Assembly (NCBI GenBank): GCA_035578905.1
Contig: JAQJVL010000104.1
Coordinates: 1,240,001 to 1,304,000 of the forward strand
Direction of reading: 5' to 3'
DNA from: Stictocephala bisonia
Taxonomy: Eukaryota > Arthropoda > Insecta > Hemiptera > Membracidae
DNA: 64,000 nt
Shown here: positions 37,210 through 47,990 of the stretch, one piece after another
Numbering within the stretch: position 1 is the first letter of the stretch
How the letters are laid out: the number at the start of each line of letters is the position of its first letter
The notes under the pieces: model-generated
Databases searched by the model: none
What the model saw: only the letters and a program-made list of their open reading frames with translations
Told to the model about the DNA's origin: nothing
Position numbers and translations under genes: made by a program

Positions 37210-37330
37210 GTGAGAAAACAATTTTACGTAGATCATAATACTGAATGGAAAAAATGGTAACTTTAATGTAGGCTATACTGTAGATCCGAACACCAGATCC
37301 TGTAGGCCTACAGTAAAATTGTTTTCTCAC
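37210..37330. repeat. Perfect 18-bp inverted repeat flanking about 85 bp
   Basis: GTGAGAAAACAATTTTAC (37210-37227) is repeated exactly as GTAAAATTGTTTTCTCAC (37313-37330). The 64-codon minus-strand frame across it has no support. It could be a small MITE or a hairpin. Confidence 0.75.
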
Positions 37331-37418
37331 TTTAAACACCTGACACAAACACTCGCATAACAATTCACCACAAAGAAATTGATTCCCACTTTTGTAGGCC
37401 TATCGAAATGTAAAAAAA

Positions 37419-37503
37419 TATATTTTACTACCTACTGTACTGTACTAATACAGTACAGTAGTGAATAATATTCACTACAGTATTAGTACAGTAGTGAAAT
37501 ATA
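37419..37503. repeat. Palindromic sequence, arms about 40 bp
   Basis: The left half TATATTTTACTACCTACTGT, then ACTGTACTAATACAGTACAG, mirrors the right half CTACAGTATTAGTACAGTAG then TGAAATATA. The centre is near AGTGAATAATATTCACT (about 37459-37475). TAC/GTA triplets are repeated inside both arms, so several registers of pairing are possible. Confidence 0.8.
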
Positions 37504-38224
37504 TTGTTATATTATATACAAACTAAACAAACTTCAATGAATTAACGAGACTAACGGCGGAGTATATACGACAACGGCACTGACTACACAAGACGGCTAC
37601 TGAGCTACAAGTAGGGAATTGTACGCCAACGTTGCCAGGTAGAGGGGGATTAGGTCAACACCCTGTCGCCACGCCCTCAGACTTCTATGACTTAAACATT
37701 TTTGAACATCCAATGACTTTCTTTGTCACAAGTTTAAATTTATTATTTCGAATTTTGTCGTTTTTCGACTTAGTTGTTTTGTATTTTTTTTTTTTTTACA
37801 CAATATTCTTATTAATCATAGGATTATTTTTAGACTCTTCTTTGCAATTAATTTATTTTTCATTTATATTTGTTATTCTTCTCATTTTGTACTTTTTATC
37901 TATCAAGAAAAAGAATTTAATTTAGTTTTCATATTTTAGTTATGTAAGGTTAATTTGGCGACTCCTCCGCGCACACAGATGAATAGAATACGCAGGGAGA
38001 AAATTACATACATTGTGTTTGTAAGTTTTGCACACATATTGTATTTGAGAGTAAATTTAATTTTATATTTGATTAAAACATGTGAGGTAGGTTGTTATAG
38101 GTGAGGTAAAACATGTTTTAGGTGTTGTATTAGTCAAAATTACCATACCAAATATGAAACTAGATCAAGTGATTTAACCTAGTGCTTAAGTTTCGTGGAA
38201 GAAATGATTTATCAACGTGGAATG
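37504..38224. other. Non-coding stretch
   Basis: No gene. The 97-codon plus-strand frame at 37632-37925 is very T-rich, giving an F/L/I-only translation, and is compositional. It has a poly-T run near 37786. Confidence 0.5.
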
Positions 38225-38370
38225 CAACGTAATTTATTTTAACTTCACCCTCCAGTTCTCATAGGACTGCAGATCCATGCGTGAAGTACCGAGCGTTAGC
38301 TCAGTTGAGATTCGAACCTTGGACCTTGCCATCCGAAGGCTGAAGCCTGAGCCACTGAACTACAGACTCC
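38225..38370 (-). repeat. tRNA-derived SINE-like element
   Basis: On the minus strand, the sequence beginning GGAGTCTGTAGTTCAGTGGC at 38370 has a Pol III A-box-like word (TAGTTCAGTGGC). About 50 nt further on it has a B-box-like GGTTCGAATCT (38308-38318). No matching acceptor stem can be formed, so this is not a functional tRNA gene. A tRNA-related head of a SINE followed by an unrelated body (to about 38225) is the best reading. Confidence 0.55.
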
Positions 38371-39280
38371 TCAAACATGGCTACGCGAACACATTTATGA
38401 TTGCTTAGTATTTCATTTTGCATTCAGTTGTTAGTATACATATTTAGTATATAACACTTGATAAGATACACGCAACTATGTTACAATCTAGTACACACAA
38501 CAGTTTTAAACTCGTACAAACTTAATTAATAAACACAGTTCAAGGGGTTTTTACGAGGAGTAGAGGGGGTATCTTTAACCGCTAGTTCCCATAGATCTTT
38601 TACTTATTGCTCATTCCCCAATAACGGCTCCTTATGTGCCATCCCACCCCAGATCAGCTGATGCATGAGCTATCCTTCAATCAGATAAATAGCTACTTCA
38701 AACACGTCCTTAGTTAACTTCAAAAACACCCTGGGAGCTTTAAAAATTAAAATAAAATCCCAAAAATCATTATCGTCGGAAACAAATTACTAGTAGAGGT
38801 GACAATCTTGCCTCGTCTTGTTCATTGACGAAGGATATAGACATCTTGGACTAATGTAAATAGAGTTATTTTGCATCAGTCTATTTTGTGATTGATAAAA
38901 TACAATCAATCACAAAACAAATCATAGGGCTTCTAAGATTTAAGAAACAGCTTGAATTCAACTTTATTAAAATCGATCATTTAACAATCTAAATATTGGT
39001 GAGGATTATATGCAAGTAGAAGATTAATCCATGCTAGAAGAGATTTAATCAAGATGGACTCCGTCTTTTACAGAGTTTGTAGTTTTAACTTATTATACGG
39101 TCAAATCAATATTCACTGTACAAATTGAAATAATTACACAAATTTGTTTTTAAGCTACTGATTTTGACAGCCACTTATAAAAAAATAGTCTCATACATTT
39201 GGGACTGTAGTAGATTATAAAATAAATTTACCGTTGTTGATATAACCTCTCTTTGGATATAAGGCTGTAAAAATTAGAAA
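38371..39280. other. AT-rich non-coding stretch
   Basis: It contains ATCAGCTGAT near 38653. No gene or array. Confidence 0.45.
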
Positions 39281-39640
39281 AATGAACTCATGATAGAATA
39301 CTTCCTAAATATTTTGTAGAGTTCCTGCATCACATCGAGGCTCTGTGGGTTGTTCAGTCAGGACGTGATAAATGAACTCATGATAGAATACTTCCTAAAT
39401 ATTTTGTAGAGTTCCTGCATCACATCGAGGCTCTGTGGGTTGTTCAGTCAGGACGTGATAAATGAACTCATGATAGAATACTTCCTAAATATTTTGTAGA
39501 GTTCCTGCATCACATCGAGGCTCTGTGGGTTGTTCAGTTAGGACGTGATTAATGAACTCATGATAGAATACTTCCTAAATATTTTGTAGAGTTCCTGCAT
39601 CACATCGAGGCTCTGTGGGTTGTTCAGTCAGGACGTGATG
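39281..39640. repeat. 90-bp tandem repeat, 4 near-identical copies
   Basis: Units start at 39281, 39371, 39461 and 39551 with AATGAACTCATGATAGAATA and end with GTTCAGTCAGGACGTGAT. Only the third unit shows changes (CAGTTAGG and GTGATT). The near-identity indicates a very recent amplification or a gene-conversion event. An assembly artefact should also be considered. Confidence 0.95.
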
Positions 39641-41647
39641 TTAGTTAGCAAAACAAAAACAAAGGGAACTCCAACCCCTCTCATTATAATATGATTATTA
39701 CAAGAACGGTTAAATGTCGCTTTTTGCTGAACAGAGCGCCAAAAACTGGCAATAAGTAGGAACGCAATGCAAATGGCCTTTTTACCAACAGCAAGTATAG
39801 TGTCAACCCTTATCGTTTTCGAGCTTCTTGTGGTTCCTACATGTACAGATTTCATATTTAAAACGCTCGCTTTCATCAAATAATTCGTTAAGACGCCCAC
39901 GATTGTGTTAAGGGTGAATGTTTTTGCGACTTAATTATTTCACCCTTAGTTCCCGATTGTTCTTTGAAAGTCATTACTTTTTAGTATATTTAATTATGGA
40001 GTCTAGACAGTCGTGTAATCCATTTGAATTGTATATTTGTTATTATCTTTATATTATAATCTAATATTGTATTTTTTTCTCATTTATTTATTTTGAATCT
40101 TTGATTTTGATTTTGTGTTTTCAACTCTTATTCCCATAGTTAATTCCAATTGATGATATCTGTTTTTTGTGAAATCCGTAATTGGCTCCTTGAAGTTTTC
40201 GAACACCTTGGTCGTTGCCCAGACATCCTGGGAATGATAAGCTTCAAAATTAAGTTGGGGTAAAGTGGTCAGCCATCTTGTATCCGTTCTCCATGAGAGC
40301 AATGTTACGTTGGTCAATCAAAATTCTACGTATTTTTCCAATAACGACATGTTTGATTTGTCGTTTTTTAATTGAGACATACCTTGCTTGGAGTATTTTA
40401 ATTTTTTATTTTAATCTCTGTGACGCACGTACTTAAAATAATTATTCTAAAGAAAAAAATTGAATTTAAAACATTAGCGGTTGGAAAACCAAGCAAGCAA
40501 TTAACATTAAGCATTTATTGAATAATCTAAAAAATGTTAAACTTTTAATTTAAAATCTTGCTAAAACAAAGACTTCAAAGGACTGCTAGTGGAGCTATAT
40601 TTTTGCTTGTTTTTGGATAATTTAACATTGGTCTTATGCAGAGTACATACGTGATGGCCGAAAACCAGGCCAGAAATGGCAGAAACCTTATCACTCTAGC
40701 ATCCCCTCCACATTAAGGGTCTTCGAAGGTGGATTACGACAATAGTCAACCAGAGGAACATCATGTTATGCCCTGTGGCTCAGCGACAACATTGCCCATT
40801 GACACACCTTAAAATAATTTTTGGTTAAAGTATCGAATAAATAAATAAATCATTAAGTAATAATAATAATTGTACCCAGAAACAATTTTAAAAATTGTAT
40901 TTGAAAGTTTACAGAATTAAATGCAGGATATTAAAACTATTTTGTAGGCATTTTTTAAGGTGTAATCTCTCTCCTGTTTAGCTTGTGTCTTAATAATTTA
41001 ATTTAATAAAATTTATTTTTCAAGTAATATTGCCAAATTTGTTATATTATTTTTTTCGTCCATTTACGAAGGTGGCATTTTTTTTTTAATTCAAACGTTG
41101 TTTTGAAACGCCTGTTCTAACCTCTTAAGCAAATTTTAAGTCAACTTCTCAGGATTTGAACCCTTGAACCGTGAACCGGGTAACATAAAAAAATGCCTTA
41201 TTTTGTATGTTAAATTTATTTTGTAGAGCATTAAAATTAATTAAAATTCGTAGTAAATGATACGTTTTTGAAGAATAACGATTTTTTTTTCATTTTATAA
41301 CTTTAAATACTATTTAAATCACTGTAAATAGGGGAACTCAATTAGACTAAATTCAACCCACAAGTGCAGACCAATTATGTATACATTGTGTCTTGATGTT
41401 TAATAGTTTGTGTTCAGCTTGACACTTCTTAAATATACTAATTAATAAAGAATGGTTTACAGAAGTAAAATATTCCAGAGCTTGTTACAATTTAAATTTG
41501 TTCATGCGGTTATTTAATTACTAGTAGCTCATAATGCAAATCCATGTTCTATTGAAAATATTAAAAACTACGAGAACTTATAATGAATGGAAGGCTGTTT
41601 CCGAATAGCACTTTATTGGAATTAATTTGTAACGGATGCAAGGGCAC
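39641..41647. other. Non-coding stretch
   Basis: No recognisable gene. The minus-strand frames at 39628-39900 (90 codons) and 40084-40317 (77 codons) have mixed composition but no domain that I recognise. The 40630-40800 part is less AT-rich (AACCAGGCCAGAAATGGCAG, CCTGTGGCTCAGCGACAAC) and may be a decayed interspersed repeat. Confidence 0.4.
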
Positions 41648-42211
41648 ACATTGTTGCTGTAACATACACAATGTTGCTGTAACATGCACATTGTTTCTGC
41701 AACATACACATTGTTGCTGTAACATACACATTGTTGCTGTAACATACACATTGTTGCTGTAACATACACATTGTTGCTGTAACATACACATTGTTGCTGT
41801 AACATACACATTGTTGCTGTAACATACACATTGTTGCTGTAACATACACATTGTTGCTGTAACATACACATTGTTGCTGTAACATACACATTGTTGCTGT
41901 AACATACACATTGTTGCTGTAACATACACAATGTTGCTGTAACATGCACATTGTTTCTGCAACATACACATTGTTGCTGTAACATACACAATGTTGCTGT
42001 AACATGCACATTGTTTCTGTAACATACACATTGTTGCTGTAACATACACATTTTTGCTGTAACATACACATTGTTGCTGTAACATACACATTGTTGCTGT
42101 AACATACACATTGTTGCTGTAACATACACATTGTTGCTGTAACATACACATTGTTGCTGTAACATACACATTGTTGCTGTAACATACACATTGTTGCTGT
42201 AACATACACAT
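41648..42211. repeat. 20-bp minisatellite, about 28 copies
   Basis: The unit is ATTGTTGCTGTAACATACAC. Because the unit is 20 bp and contains no minus-strand stop in any frame, three long overlapping minus-strand frames result (about 195-239 codons). None is a gene. Variant pairs (AATGTTGCTGTAACATGCAC then ATTGTTTCTGCAACATACAC) recur at about 41671, 41931 and 41991, showing that blocks were copied together. Confidence 0.95.
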
Positions 42212-43111
42212 GTTAACATATAAGAGGGGGCAATTATCAAATACATTATAACTATATAATCCATTAAGAATCTTGTGTTAGATAAAAAACGTCCCATTGA
42301 GAACTTATGTTTTATGAGTTGGGTAAATTCAAAATAAAATATATGTATTTTATGCGTTTTATTTTTGTAAGCTAACTAAAATTCTATCAAGACCAAACTA
42401 AAAGGTCAATATATATAATTAGATGTATAAAATGTATGAGATGTATTAGTTTTCTATTCTTAATTTATATAAATAATAGTTTTTTCTAGAATATTGTATA
42501 TTTTGCTTAACTTGACTTTTCCGAGCAGGCATTTGGCAAATTCTGTCTATTCTTAACACTCTATTATATGGTTATTTCACGAAAAAGGAAGAATAATTTT
42601 GTATAACAATTTTCTTTAGTCTGAGCAAAATGGTGAAGGCCTCAACTACCATAAGGGCTTTGGGATTCAAGTAGTGACTGCTCAAATTTTACTTTAGTGC
42701 GGTGTGCAGTCATACGTTCGCCTTTTATAAGGACACTGGTGTTTTAATGGAACGTTTTCTTCATTGTACAGATACATTAGAAGGTTATAAGCAATTTGTA
42801 TCTTAGTCACCATTTATTTTTAAGGCATATATAGTTCGATTTTATGTGTCCTATAGGAATAGAAAATATATCTGTATTTATATTACTTCACTATTTGTAC
42901 TATGTTTTTACTTCCAAGTTGTTCAACATTCAACATTTCTCTATACATATTCAGTTGTTTCTTTCGTTCATAAAAATCTTTCTCTTTTCAGTCACAAACG
43001 AACGTGTTTCGGTCCACTAACAGTTCTATTCCACAATACCACATTTGTTCTACGTATCCTTGTTTACATTGGCTTGATTCATTATTGACAAATCTGAAGA
43101 TATTGTTTACA
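42212..43111. other. AT-rich non-coding stretch
   Basis: Nothing gene-like. Just before the small frame at 43112, CTTGTTTACATTGG (about 43059) partly repeats the dyad that lies inside it. Confidence 0.45.
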
Positions 43112-43246
43112 ATGGATTCATTCATTGTAAACAAGGACAGCTCACAACCGGCTACTATAAAAGCTCAAATTTATCTTAAACAGTTTTGCAGAGAAATAAA
43201 GGGATTCTTAAAAAAAGTCGCCCCCTCAGTACTTTCTGTAAAATAG
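43112..43246 (+). CDS. Possible small ORF (44 aa) or gene/retrocopy fragment, uncertain
   Basis: The ATG at 43112 is in a favourable context (TTACAATGG) and opens a 44-residue frame rich in lysine and serine, ending KVAPSVLSVK. The sequence at the start (GTTTACAATG / CATTGTAAAC) forms a 10-bp dyad around 8 nt. About 126 bp after the stop there is an AATAAA at 43372 in CTGGACAATAAAGAT, in the style of a 3' UTR end. I recognise no family. It may be a chance frame, a short gene, or the tail of a processed copy. No intron signal was found. Confidence 0.15.
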   Translation: MDSFIVNKDSSQPATIKAQIYLKQFCREIKGFLKKVAPSVLSVK

Positions 43247-44080
43247 CTCTTAGTAGTAGAATTAAGATTAATTGCGTCTATATACGTAGCTTTGGTCTTG
43301 GTTAAGATTGAATACCTAAATACACTGTAAATAGTTATTTGACACTATTATACAGTACTGTACCACTGGACAATAAAGATATGTTGATTTTGAGTTGTTA
43401 TGGCAGTTGTGGAATATTTTTAGATTTATTACAAAGATTGTATATTAATACTGTACTTAATAGTGTAAAGATCGTAAACTAATATCAAAAGTCACATTAA
43501 TATGTTTAAGCTTATTTTTTTAATTAATGAAATGTACATTAAACAATTTTTTAACAGGTCCTCCTCCTCTTATCATGAGTAAAAAGTATCACAACGGGTG
43601 TTTCACCGTACAACTAGAAACCCTGATCTCGTAAACTCCCCCCCTCCCCAAATGGCGTATCGTTTATTTCAGGTGGACACTATACCGTTTAAATTTTAGA
43701 GTGTTATAATTTATTTTAGATGCCCTCTTTTATTTTTTATTTATTTAGGCTACATGTCAATATTTATTTTTTTTCTCTCTGACACGTTTATCATCGTTTT
43801 TTTAGTTATTTATTCGTAATTTTTTATTTATGACTACGATCTGTCCTAGTCAACGTACGGCCAACTATGATGTGTAAATGAAGGTGAATGAGTGAATTAA
43901 TACAACTCTCCAAAAAAATCCAACAGTTAAAATCAGGCTTTATCAGTCTATACTGTTCAAAATTTATGTTTACTGATTAAAACTAAACTGACAATTATTT
44001 TTGCTACAAGACAATTGCACTCAATGTCTACTTGATATTACGATTTAAACGCAGTCTGTTGTGAAATATTGTAACTAATT
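43247..44080. other. Non-coding stretch
   Basis: It contains the AATAAA at 43372-43377 noted for the small ORF. A C-rich run (CTCCCCCCCTCCCC) lies near 43636. No gene. Confidence 0.45.
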
Positions 44081-44145
44081 GCCCCGTAGGCTAGCGGTCC
44101 CAAGCCTGGCATCCAAACAGGTTCTCATTTCGATCCTTATCAGTC
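44081..44145 (+). repeat. tRNA-like SINE head fragment
   Basis: GCCCCGTAGGCTAGCGGTCC resembles a tRNA 5' half with an A-box (TAGGCTAGCGGTC). About 35 nt later ATTTCGATCC (44127-44136) resembles a B-box. No cloverleaf can be completed and the downstream part is unrelated, so a degraded SINE head is likely. Confidence 0.4.
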
Positions 44146-44930
44146 ATATGTGAGAGATTAAATGATAGGTTACCCCTGTCAGTTAAATGTCACTTGATCA
44201 ATTAATTATTGACATTGTGTAATTAAACTCCAACACAAATACTTCAACATTACAATAAAAATATACAGAATTATGGCAATTTTTATGTATTCCGTTGGGT
44301 TTGTCCGTTTTAATCGAACTAGTTCTAAGGAAGGTCTGGCAAGTTTTTTTCCTAATGAAAAAATAAATAAATAAAACTGTCTCTGGGTGACACAAGAGTA
44401 CTCATATCAGCTGTTGAATTAGTCGTTCCTTGTTCAAATAGTTCCATTCTAATCGTCAGCTGATTACATTTCTCAGATTTACTTTAAGTTCCTTTTGTGA
44501 TTGTTGGCAGTTTTAGAGAATGACTTCACCATTTTAATTAATAAATCAAATTCTTATGACTTTTAGTGGGGGAGGGATGCCCAACTCACAGTTCATTTCG
44601 CCTGATTAGACGAGTCCATTTTTGTTTCTTAGGCTCGTTTGACCACAGGCTTTACGTGAGTTCCGAAACACGACATCGGCACAAGGTAAACACTGTCTTA
44701 GCCCCTTAGCTACTTACCTTAAAAATACTACGTAAAAATAAATAATAGATATATTAGTTAACATCCTATTTTCATCCAATTTTATACTAACAAAAGCCAT
44801 TGGAAGAAAACATAATAGATGAAACCCCGTTAAGTTAAATATAAATATTATATTATTTGATTTCATTCAACAAAAACAAACGTGGTTATTGTATGTACAT
44901 TTCTGTTTTGTATCATGTTAACGAGATATC
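44146..44930. other. Non-coding stretch, possible family X remnant
   Basis: At about 44645-44685, CAGGCTTTACGTGAGTTCCG then AAACACGACATCGGCAC is similar to the ACGTGGAATCCGAACCACG part of the repeats at 21777 and 55663. It may be a third, short relative. Otherwise AT-rich, with CAGCTG at about 44409 and 44458. Confidence 0.35.
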
Positions 44931-45133
44931 AACCGGACTTCAAAGAAGGCTCCGAAAGGCGGATATCTATGAAATGTCAAACGGACTTCAAAGGTGGCTC
45001 CGAAAGGCGGATATCTATGAAATGTCAAACGGACTTCAAAGAAGGCTCCGAAAGGCGGATATCTATGAAATGTCAAACGGACTTCAAAGGTGGCTCTGAA
45101 AGGCGGATATCTATGAAATGTCAAACGTACTTA
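44931..45133. repeat. 48-bp tandem repeat, 4 copies in an A-B-A-B pattern
   Basis: Units start at 44931, 44979, 45027 and 45075 with AA(A/C)CGGACTTCAAAG and contain CTCCGAAAGGCGGATATC. Alternate units have AAGAAGGC and AAGGTGGC, so the array is two copies of a 96-bp dimer. The frames of about 70-90 codons on both strands are by-products. Confidence 0.95.
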
Positions 45134-45628
45134 ATTGGAGCTCATCTCTATTTATAAAAGGCAAAGCCCTCACGCACTCATCACTAATTCTCCAACTTCC
45201 CATGTAGGTAAAGAGCTGAAATGTTGTACACTGTTTCTTTAGGTCTTAAATAGGACAACTATAGTATTTACATCTGGATAAAATAATACCCTTAAGGGGT
45301 AGAAACCGTCCCTGAAAGATTGTTCCATAACGATAACATTGGGTTCATTTTAGTAAATTAATAACAGCTGTTTTGAAAATAAATAAACACGTTTATTTTG
45401 TATGTTTGACATTATCCTATTGATGAATTAAGAGTTTAATCTTCAGCTGTCAAACAAAAATAAATAAAATGAACACATTTGAAATAGGATCTTTTAAGGG
45501 GTATAATACAGTACTAATAAATAGCTAGCAACGTGAGTAGTATGAATGAGAAAGTAAATAAACGTAATATTGTGGTTTTACGTTATACGGTTAGTCTACT
45601 ATTATTTGTGGTCAAAAGTCACAAGCTG
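45134..45628. other. AT-rich spacer
   Basis: Two CAGCTG words (about 45365 and 45444). No gene. Confidence 0.45.
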
Positions 45629-45705
45629 AGGCCGAAGGCTGAGGTGTATCGAGCGCAGCGAGCTTCGGGGTTGGCACGCGAAGCGTGCAGGGGTGTCCCC
45701 TAGTT
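45629..45705. repeat. GC-rich cluster of mini-hairpins
   Basis: In 77 bp there are several short perfect stems with three-base loops: GCC-GAA-GGC, CACGC-GAA-GCGTG and GGGG-TGT-CCCC. There are also CGAGCGCAGCGAGC and CTTCGGGG. The composition is completely unlike the AT-rich flanks. It looks like an inserted repeat unit of unknown family. No frame. Confidence 0.5.
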
Positions 45706-46214
45706 TCTTATAATACTTGGTCCTCATATTTGGTTGGCTATAGAATAGGCCTACTACTCACTGTATGAGAGAATGCAACTTTTACATCAATGATATTTTA
45801 TGTGGTTTAACTCCACACTCGGTTCCAGTTAAAAAAATAGTTTCTAGTACAGAAAATTCATCAGAAATTCGAATTTCTTTATATTTGAAAGTTATTATTA
45901 TGTTCATAATAAGTTCTTTATTATGAAAGTTAGACATGGATTAAAAGAATAAGTCAATTTCAACTTGTGGTAAATATTTGCCTGAACAGTTAAGGCAACG
46001 TCAATGAAATGATTTTAAGGTAATTCGATATTTTAGTAAAGCGGTTTCTTATTGTAGTAAACAGTGTTGTCTCTATATAAACAATGTTAGAGGCTTGTTG
46101 ACTGACTGAACGAGGAAAACAACATGAGAAAATCGCATATTCTTAAAAACCTTTCAAAGATCACACATATTTGTGTATTGATTTCCCGTAAACTTATAGA
46201 AAAGGAGTTACTGA
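45706..46214. other. AT-rich spacer
   Basis: Nothing recognised. Confidence 0.45.
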
Positions 46215-46560
46215 AGGTAATTGAGCCGCGAGATTCGCGCCGGAGCTAGTCAGCCGACACAAGACGTGGAGACCGCCTTGGCGTAGGTCGGCAACTCGCG
46301 CACGCGCTACTCCAGACGTCGCCGACTTGTTTTTCCCCTTACTACGACCCCCCACCCACCACCCCTTTTACGATAACACTTTTTGCCGCGCGCCGCCGGA
46401 GATATTTTTAACCCCCGGGTGGGACGTCAATGGAAGAAAGTTTCTAAAGGTTTTCAGTGTCAAGGCCGCCGTATGTGTGTCATTCCGTTTCCTCGTTTCA
46501 CTTTTCCCTCCCTCTTTTCACTTCCGGGACACTTTGTCGCAGTGTGGTTTCCAGATTAGT
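46215..46560. promoter_or_regulatory. CpG-island-like segment
   Basis: This is the most CpG-dense stretch of the window. By hand count there are about 17 CpG in 46222-46328 (GAGCCGCGAGATTCGCGCCG, CTCGCGCACGCGCTACTCC, GACGTCGCCGAC), and more in CCGCGCGCCGCCGG near 46385. It also has a C-rich run (ACCCCCCACCCACCACCCC) and CCCCCGGGTGGG. None of the frames across it is convincing. It may be an unmethylated promoter or 5' region, or a conserved regulatory element. Which gene it would serve is unknown. Confidence 0.4.
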
Positions 46561-47374
46561 TTTCATTTGTACTGCTAAAGGAATGTAAGGGCTATTTTTA
46601 CCTAGAACTCTTTAATTATTAGCATTCTTGAACAAACTTATCGAAGGTAAGTCTAGTGCGAAATGCGTTGTTTGAAATATTTCCTTACAGCCACTTGAAA
46701 GTGTAAAGTTGTTGAATATCTATTATTTTCTATGCAGTGATACTAAGAAAAATATTAAGTTATAATGAAAACAGTAGTTTCCTAACTTTAAATTAGCTTT
46801 AAAAAGTATAATTCCACCCTCATTATGTTTACCACGAACCTATAATGGTGTGGTCAGAATTAGACGGATTTATTTTTCGTGACTGTTGAACAATAGGTTT
46901 GATTCTCCATTCCATACAGTAACAGTTATTATTGTTTTTAGTTGTAATAAGAAGTTTATCAGCCAGTCAATTTTGATTATTATTATTAAATATAATTTAG
47001 GTTATTTCTATTTTTTATCACCGAGGACAGTAATTCATACTTTATTGTTGCTAGAGTCAAATATTCTGTTTTTTTTAATACACCGATCACGCTATCCAGT
47101 AGGAATTTTCCAGCCATATTTTTTATATGTGTTTGTCATGGACGGAATAAATTATTCATTATTTTAAATGTTTTCAATTTTTTCCGTTACCTGACTTTGT
47201 GCCTTTAACATACCATACCATTCAAATTTTTTATGGGTTTCCTGTTTGAATTTTGGAATTGGAATTTCACTTAACATTTTATATAATTTTAATATATAAC
47301 CCATTAAGTTTGAATATATTATAATTGTAGATTTGCTTTCATTTTGCAGTGAAATGTTTCCATTCAAACGCCCG
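46561..47374. other. AT-rich non-coding stretch
   Basis: No gene. The frames at 46886-47167 (+) and 47164-47367 (-) are compositional. Confidence 0.45.
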
Positions 47375-47840
47375 GCGCACTGCTAAACCATGTGCTGTTA
47401 CATAGTATTCTCATGTGGCAGCCGTTTTTGGTTCGATTAAAAAATAATCTGTGCCTCTAATCACAGCCGTTGTTGATTTAATTAAACAATAATTGTGTCC
47501 TGCCGGTGCTTCAGTCTTGTGAAAATATTTTCATTAATGTTGGCCGCTCGCAAGTATTTTTCACTTATCGGCACTCGACGCCGCGGGCCGCTCTCTGCCG
47601 TTTATTTATTATAACTGTTTGTCTATTGTTACCACTCCAGTCAATACATGGGGATCCTATTTCAAACAGATCAAATCGCACCGGCCGCTAATAATTGGAT
47701 ACTCTGCTCTGTACTGTCGGATAGTTTTTGTCCGTTTTTATGAGAAACGGGTTAGTAAATTGTGGCAAATGAGTTTTTGTGATGAACCCATTGTGCACCC
47801 GGTTTCCGGCTTGAGGGACGAAATAGGGTTGTTTTAACAA
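47375..47840. promoter_or_regulatory. Non-repetitive, CpG-retaining, homeodomain-word-rich segment
   Basis: Complex sequence with ATTA/TAAT words (TTGATTTAATTAAACAATAA, CGCTAATAATTGG), CpG-rich words (GACGCCGCGGGCCGC) and GGTTTCCGGC. It is typical of conserved non-coding DNA near developmental genes. Several short plus-strand frames (about 61-72 codons) lack any domain. Confidence 0.3.
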
Positions 47841-47990
47841 ACAGTTTGTGGGAAGGGATGGGTTTGATCAAATTGACAAAACAAAAACCCACAAACAAAA
47901 ACAGTCAAACTCAATTAGATAGTTTGAAATAGTATATAACGTTATTGAAAAAGTGTGGTAATGCTTAAGTCTTCTTGAATAAGAGTTGGC
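47841..47990. other. Short unique spacer before the 44-bp array
   Basis: AT-rich, nothing recognised. Confidence 0.45.

Noticed and set aside
37632..37925. 97-residue hydrophobic protein
   Set aside because: The translation is almost entirely F, L, I and Y from a T-rich stretch.
38300..38370. A functional tRNA gene on the minus strand
   Set aside because: A- and B-box-like words are present but the acceptor and anticodon stems do not pair, so a SINE head is more likely.
41561..42297. Three 195-239-codon minus-strand frames resembling Cys/Gln-rich proteins
   Set aside because: They are the three frame shifts of a 20-bp repeat without stops.
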